A stretch of DNA of 18,549 bases from CAIPAT01 sp037144075 (GTDB lineage Bacteria > Verrucomicrobiota > Lentisphaeria > Victivallales > Victivallaceae). The stretch covers positions 1 through 18,549 of the forward strand of contig JBAWXM010000066.1 in the NCBI GenBank assembly GCA_037144075.1. The letters are read 5' to 3'. This document shows positions 14,843 to 18,549 of this stretch, in pieces. A model generated the notes under the pieces. The model saw only the letters and a list, made by a program, of their open reading frames with translations, did not search any database and was not told the origin of the DNA. Within the stretch, counting starts at the first letter, position 1. Each line of letters starts with the position of its first letter. Made by a program: the position numbers and the translations under genes.

Positions 14843-15637
14843 ATGATTCATAAAGTTGTAATGGCGTCTTTCACGGCCGCCTGGGAGATGCTGATAGATA
14901 TTCCGCTTCCAGTCTCGCTGAAAAATGCGGGAAAAGACTTTGAAGATGATGTATTTTCGCCGCTGATTCAGATGAGTTTTCCGGTTGTCGGGGTTGTGGC
15001 GGGATTGATTATTTTCTTCTTCGGCGGCGTGCTGTCGATGCTTTCCATGAAGATTGCCGGAGCAGTTATTTTTGCCATTACCCTCACTCTGCTGACGGAA
15101 TTGAAAGATTCGTTCCGCAGCATGGGTGCGCTCGTTTCACTTTTTGACCAGATGATTGCCAAAAAACCGCTGGCCTATGCAATGGTCAACCTTGACAATG
15201 ATGTCCGCAACGCCGCCGGACCGTTGAGCAGCCTGGTGCTGGTATTGACAATACTGCTCAAACTGTTCGCCTTCTATCTAATGTTTTACTGCGGTTATTA
15301 TTACTGGATGATCGCGGTGCTGGTACTGTCGTTCACCGTACAGGGGCATCTGGCCGCCGCGCCCGCGCTGAATACCGGATTGCCGGTAATTGAAATAAAT
15401 CACGAGAGCAGGCTTTATATCTGGGGCGTAGCTGGATTTTTTGTTCTATTCATTCTGTTTAAATCGCCCTATGTTTCCCTGATTGCTTTTGCCGCTGCTT
15501 TTGTCTTTGCAAATGTTGTCCGCCGGTTTTGCGAGATTAAATTTAATGGCGTGACCATAGACATTATCAGCCTTGCAGGATATATTTTTGAACTCTTTGC
15601 CCTGCTGCTTGGCGTTTTGTTTCTCAGCCGGACATAA
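14843..15637 (+). CDS. Divergent CobS-family integral membrane protein
   Basis: A 264-residue, highly hydrophobic protein with about six to eight membrane segments, with GGAGG 8 nt before the ATG. Its landmarks match cobalamin-5'-phosphate synthase (CobS): Ile-Pro-Leu-Pro (20-23), Phe-Pro-Val-Val-Gly-Val-Val-Ala-Gly (46-54), Asp-Asn-Asp-Val-Arg-Asn-Ala-Ala-Gly-Pro-Leu (118-128, where CobS has Lys-Asp-Ser-Arg-Ile-Gly-Ala-Tyr-Gly), and the C-terminal Asn-Gly-Val-Thr-Ile-Asp-Ile-Ile-Ser-Leu-Ala-Gly (235-246, where CobS has Gly-Gly-Leu-Thr-Gly-Asp). The key His-x-Asp-Gly-x-x-Asp-x-x-Asp-Gly loop is replaced by Thr-Glu-Leu-Lys-Asp-Ser-Phe-Arg-Ser (85-93). It therefore probably does not assemble cobalamin. 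No other cobalamin gene is in the window. The operon position suggests work with lipids or the envelope. Confidence 0.7.
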   Translation: MIHKVVMASFTAAWEMLIDIPLPVSLKNAGKDFEDDVFSPLIQMSFPVVGVVAGLIIFFFGGVLSMLSMKIAGAVIFAITLTLLTELKDSFRSMGALVSLFDQMIAKKPLAYAMVNLDNDVRNAAGPLSSLVLVLTILLKLFAFYLMFYCGYYYWMIAVLVLSFTVQGHLAAAPALNTGLPVIEINHESRLYIWGVAGFFVLFILFKSPYVSLIAFAAAFVFANVVRRFCEIKFNGVTIDIISLAGYIFELFALLLGVLFLSRT

Positions 15638-15667
15638 TTGCACCGCAACTAATCAGAGAAACTCGAT

Positions 15668-16699
15668 ATGGCGTCTTATAACAGGCAGATTTTTGCCGGG
15701 ATGATTTTTCTGCTGACGACGGCAGCGCTGGCCGGAACTGTGCTTACTGCTCTGCTCCGCGAGAAAATGCCGTCCCGCGTCCTGGCGCAAATCGGAGATG
15801 CGCGCCGGAACGCTGAACAGAAGCTGGCCGCTGAATGGCTTCAGGCAGTGGAGAAAGGCGATTCGCGCAAGGCACTTTATGCGGCGTCATTGCTGATTGC
15901 GGCTGAAGAACCGTTGCCGCGCCCCGGCGTGGATGCAATTGCGCTTGGCAGGCAGGATGGATTGTTGCCTCTGCTTCTTGCTCCCAATTTTTCGAAGTTC
16001 GACTATTGCAGATGGCGTGATGCCTGGATGTTGAAGCATATTGCGGCGCTAATTGCAAAAAAACCTTTCCCGGTTGAAGAAATTTTGCGCTTTACCCTTG
16101 CGGCAAAGGCCGCGCCTTCCGGCATCGGCACTCTTTCCGGCCTGATTGAAGATGGCTGCCCGGATATTTATGCCCGTGCCAGACTCTTCTGCGGGCTGGC
16201 TGAGCAGGCGGGATTTGACGCCAAAATTGTCCTGCTAATTGATGCCAAAGGTGCTCCGGAATATATCTTGATAGCAGTTGCCGGAGATCAGAAAAATTGG
16301 ATAGTGGATTTGACAGGCAGGAGAATCTACAAGGACAGTGATATCAATTCTTTCATGCCGCCAGGTGACTGGCCGGATGAATTGAAGAGCTCGTTTTATG
16401 GAATGAAATTGATGCTGCAACCCTCTGAATTTCAAGATTTCAGACCTGCTAATCAGGTATTAAACTATAAATTGAGGATGCTTGTTCCTGCCGCCGGTAT
16501 TCCGGTTTTCGGACGTGACCCGGCGCTGCTGCTGACTGAATTCTCGAAAAACAGGCGTTATGGCAATCCGGATAAATACTCTTACTGGGATGAATCGTTC
16601 AGCGCGGTCAAAAATCTCCCGGAAACGGCAAAATGGATGACTAAGGCGGCCGCTCCCCGCAATCCGCCTGCCGCCGACAAGCCCCAAATAAGGAAGTAA
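15668..16699 (+). CDS. Membrane-anchored protein with transglutaminase-like domain
   Basis: A 343-residue protein. Residues 8-30 are an N-terminal membrane anchor. A helical, Ala/Leu-rich middle runs to about 150. Residues 160-220 look like a transglutaminase-like (papain-fold) core: Gly-Cys-Pro-Asp-Ile-Tyr-Ala-Arg-Ala-Arg-Leu-Phe (163-174) then Ala-Gly-Phe-Asp-Ala-Lys-Ile-Val (181-188), which aligns with the helix and strand after the catalytic Cys; Cys164 is the candidate nucleophile. Trp-Ile-Val-Asp-Leu-Thr-Gly (211-217) supplies the Asp. The usual His between them is missing (Pro-Glu-Tyr-Ile at 197-200), so the domain may be inactive. The C-terminal third has no recognised domain. It is the fourth gene of the operon, 30 nt after the CobS-like gene. 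Family assignment is tentative. Confidence 0.55.
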   Translation: MASYNRQIFAGMIFLLTTAALAGTVLTALLREKMPSRVLAQIGDARRNAEQKLAAEWLQAVEKGDSRKALYAASLLIAAEEPLPRPGVDAIALGRQDGLLPLLLAPNFSKFDYCRWRDAWMLKHIAALIAKKPFPVEEILRFTLAAKAAPSGIGTLSGLIEDGCPDIYARARLFCGLAEQAGFDAKIVLLIDAKGAPEYILIAVAGDQKNWIVDLTGRRIYKDSDINSFMPPGDWPDELKSSFYGMKLMLQPSEFQDFRPANQVLNYKLRMLVPAAGIPVFGRDPALLLTEFSKNRRYGNPDKYSYWDESFSAVKNLPETAKWMTKAAAPRNPPAADKPQIRK

Positions 16700-16837
16700 G
16701 AATTAGCCGCCGACGGCATAAAATATTAATAGTTTTAAACTCATAGAGCATAACGCCATCGGGGCGGTATATTAATAACTGGATCATATAGGAATTTGTA
16801 TTTTAACAGGGATAGAGACAGGATAGACAGCAGGTTT

Positions 16838-16979
16838 ACCACTGAGGTCACAGAGGGCGCGGAGGAAAAACCTGAGTCAGCGTATTTATGCGGGGAATCC
16901 GCATAAATACACTGACTCAATGTATTGTCTTCATGATCCCGCCCTGCGGGATAAAACTGGCAGTCTCTGTACTAGTGGT
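16838..16979. mobile_element. MITE-like palindromic element
   Basis: The outer arms are imperfect inverted repeats: ACCACTGAGGTCACAGAG (16838-16855) and, on the other strand, ACCACTAGTACAGAG (16979-16965). Between them lies a 47-nt hairpin (16873-16919) with a 21-bp stem, one mismatch and a GGAAT loop, and a second hairpin ATCCCGC/GCGGGAT (16936-16952). No ORF is present. The CACAGAGG/CTCTGTG vocabulary resembles non-coding repeats I recall from many environmental genomes. It could be a non-autonomous transposon relic; no target duplication was found. Confidence 0.5.
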
Positions 16980-16993
16980 GAAAACAGGCTGTT

Positions 16994-17018
16994 CTTTGTG
17001 CCTTTGCGCCTTTGTGCG
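16994..17018. repeat. Tandem CTTTGTGC/CTTTGCGC words
   Basis: Three imperfect copies of an 8-nt word (CTTTGTGC, CTTTGCGC, CTTTGTGC) stand in a row, just outside the palindromic element, and belong to the same class of non-coding repeat vocabulary. They do not encode anything recognisable. Confidence 0.4.
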
Positions 17019-17098
17019 AGAATGGATTTAAAGTTCAGGCGCAGCCGGTTAAGTTCAAGAAGAGACATCCGGCATAAAATTTGGAGGGAAAGGTATTC

Positions 17099-18085
17099 GT
17101 GTTGTACAAATTAATATTAATTGTTCCATTTATGAGCATGATCGCATGGTCTGCGACTGCTGCCGGAGAAGATTTTAAGCAAATTTATTCCCACGCCAGA
17201 CAGACGATGCAGGCTGGTGATTATCCGGCAGCCGGCATTGAACTCAACAAAGCATTGAATGCCGCACAGCTTTCGTCTGAAGAAGTAGCGGTGCTGTTTG
17301 ACCTTTCCAATACTTACCTGAAGATGTCCAGACTGGATGAATCAATGAAATATCTTGAGCAGATTATGGATATTCCGGACCTGCCGGCGAATGAACATAT
17401 CAGGGTGCATCTCCAAATGGCGGATGTTCATGCTGCCGCCCAGAAATGCGATGAGGCCATCGAGGACTGCAATGACGGGATCAGTGATACGACTGCAAAT
17501 GCCGACAAATACCGTTTTTTGATGAAAGCCGGTCATATCATGAACGCGAAGAAAGACTATCCGGCGGCATTGGATTATGCGCGGCAGGCTCTGGTGCTTA
17601 GCACAGATAACCCTCAAAACCAGCTTTCGGCAAAAAGGCTTATGGTATGGATTTACAGCGGACAGGGGAATTATACAAGTGTTGCGGAAGTTTATACCCG
17701 GCAGGAACTCGATGCAATGCCGGCTGAATTCAAGAAAAGCATTTGCCAGACTATTTTCAACGCATATATGAAGGTTGCCAGAAACAGGCAGGCGGAGAAG
17801 GATTATGACAAAGCTCTGGAGATTTACCGCTGGCTTGAAAAGGACAAAAGCGTTAAGCCGGAACAGCGGGCTGAGGCCTGTATGGGGGAAGCGAGTATCC
17901 TGAAAGCTCAAAAAAAATATTCCGACGCCGTTAAAAGCTATAATGCTGTTCTGAGCATCCCGGAATCCAAAGCGGACCACAGAAAAATTGCGCAGAAAGA
18001 GATCGAACAGTTAAAGAACCTGTCTGCCAGTCAGCAACCTGAGAACAAGAAAAGCAATACGTCGGCGGAGCCCGGTAAGCTTTAA
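17099..18085 (+). CDS. Exported TPR-repeat protein
   Basis: A 328-residue protein. The GTG at 17099 is chosen because AAAGG lies 5 nt upstream; a TTG at 17081 would include a strong GGAGGG purine stretch that better serves as part of the leader, and TTG at 17102 is also possible. Residues 3-22 are a signal peptide ending Ala-Thr-Ala-Ala-Gly. The mature part is a series of helix pairs with TPR spacing: Ala-Gly-Asp-Tyr-Pro-Ala-Ala (near 38), Ser-Arg-Leu-Asp-Glu-Ser-Met-Lys-Tyr-Leu (near 78), Lys-Lys-Asp-Tyr-Pro-Ala-Ala-Leu-Asp-Tyr-Ala (near 152), a Lys-Asp-Tyr-Asp-Lys-Ala-Leu-Glu-Ile-Tyr unit (near 237) and Lys-Lys-Tyr-Ser-Asp-Ala-Val-Lys-Ser-Tyr (near 275). It is probably a periplasmic scaffold for protein contacts. 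Partners are unknown; it stands about 400 nt from the previous operon. Confidence 0.85.
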   Translation: MLYKLILIVPFMSMIAWSATAAGEDFKQIYSHARQTMQAGDYPAAGIELNKALNAAQLSSEEVAVLFDLSNTYLKMSRLDESMKYLEQIMDIPDLPANEHIRVHLQMADVHAAAQKCDEAIEDCNDGISDTTANADKYRFLMKAGHIMNAKKDYPAALDYARQALVLSTDNPQNQLSAKRLMVWIYSGQGNYTSVAEVYTRQELDAMPAEFKKSICQTIFNAYMKVARNRQAEKDYDKALEIYRWLEKDKSVKPEQRAEACMGEASILKAQKKYSDAVKSYNAVLSIPESKADHRKIAQKEIEQLKNLSASQQPENKKSNTSAEPGKL

Positions 18086-18187
18086 CCTATATTCCGCAGT
18101 TGCGCAGGCCTGGACGTAGATTCAAGGAAGCAAGTATGAAGTTATACTGCAAGGTGAAGCTGACAAAGAAGATATGCTTAAAACGAC

Positions 18188-18494
18188 GCAACCCGGCGGG
18201 CTTGTCCGCCTGTGGAGGGTTGAACTTTATCCGGCTGTATCACCCAACGGGTGAATGCATTGTTTTGTGTAAAAATTTGGCATGTTTCAAATAATGGTTA
18301 AAGATAGTTGACACTTTTTTGAGATGCCGTCATTGAGAGACGCAGGCTCGAATCATGTTGCAGGATTTTAATCAGTCTACCATCCCCACTCACAATTTGA
18401 GAGCCGTAGGCTCGAATCATATCAATCCTTATATGTTTCGTTCCTACGGAACTCCAAATTTATATTATCATTATTTACCGGACTAAAGTCCGGT
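18188..18494. repeat. Run of short palindromes (REP-like)
   Basis: After the TPR gene no gene is visible to the window end. Five hairpins lie in 305 nt: nested AACCC/GGGTT with GGCGG/CCGCC (18190-18221), CACCCAACGGGTG (18241-18253), GAGCCGTAGGCTC (18401-18413), GTTCCTACGGAAC (18440-18452), and ACCGGACTAAAGTCCGGT (18477-18494). The word GAGA(C/G)xCGxAGGCTCGAATCAT type unit occurs twice, at 18335-18356 and 18399-18420, with the first copy decayed at two bases of its stem. This resembles extragenic palindromic repeats; a RAYT-type transposase is not in the window. Confidence 0.5.
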
Positions 18495-18549
18495 GCCTTT
18501 ACTTTGGCCTTTTGAATTTGTTGCCTGATTTGTAAAATCATCTCTTTTT

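Noticed and set aside
16920..17114. 64-residue plus-strand frame in the palindromic region
   Set aside because: Overlaps hairpin and tandem repeat words, and runs past the start of the TPR gene; composition is not protein-like.
17342..17980. 212-residue minus-strand frame opposite the TPR gene
   Set aside because: The TPR repeats on the plus strand are convincing; the opposite frame has no ribosome site and no domain.
18100..18294. 64-residue plus-strand frame after the TPR gene
   Set aside because: Covers two of the hairpins, has no ribosome site and a Lys/Cys-rich composition unlike the neighbours.
18332..18420. Two-copy AGGCTCGAATCAT repeat as a CRISPR array
   Set aside because: Only two copies, the repeats contain decayed stems, and no cas gene is in the window.

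Overview
The window is a stretch of bacterial chromosome with moderate GC. It most likely comes from the PVC superphylum, and Lentisphaerota is my best guess. The basis is the mix of signal-peptide proteins of no recognised family, a very small lipoprotein ending in a Pro-Gln-Asn-Arg-Pro-Ala-Asp-Trp-Glu motif, a DUF3047 protein and intergenic DNA rich in palindromes. The lineage is an inference; only purD and aspS are universal marker genes.

Layout. Positions 1-742 are non-coding and rich in hairpins, including two related stem-loops that share an apical motif (30-114 and 302-374). A tRNA-Pro(TGG) follows on the minus strand (743-820). From 883 to 6551 all genes lie on the minus strand: a three-gene set (membrane coiled-coil protein, short Ala/Lys/Pro-rich membrane-anchored protein, small lipoprotein), a secreted charged protein, an acyl-ACP thioesterase, a lipoprotein and purD. 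Between the thioesterase and the lipoprotein lies an ORF-less, internally deleted group IIC intron (4464-4718). It sits immediately behind the lipoprotein gene's intrinsic terminator, the target type expected for this intron class.

A divergent, AT-rich spacer (6552-7015) separates purD from the plus-strand half. aspS comes first. A probable five-gene cell-envelope cluster follows: SGNH hydrolase, unknown secreted protein, small acidic secreted protein, lytic transglycosylase, DUF3047 protein. A second operon (13192-16699) pairs an OlsB-like N-acyltransferase with a PlsC/OlsA-like acyltransferase. Its third gene is a divergent CobS-fold membrane protein that has lost the family's acidic signature, and its fourth is an anchored protein with a transglutaminase-like domain. 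A 142-bp palindromic MITE-like element (16838-16979), a secreted TPR protein and a run of short hairpin repeats (18188-18494) close the window.

Functional reading. Apart from nucleotide synthesis (purD) and translation (aspS, tRNA-Pro), nearly every gene encodes an exported, membrane or lipid-related protein, so the region is mainly about the cell envelope. The best candidates for something new are the paired hairpin motif at the left end, the degenerate CobS homologue inside an aminolipid-type operon, and the collapsed IIC intron. I see no CRISPR array, prophage, toxin-antitoxin pair or defence system.
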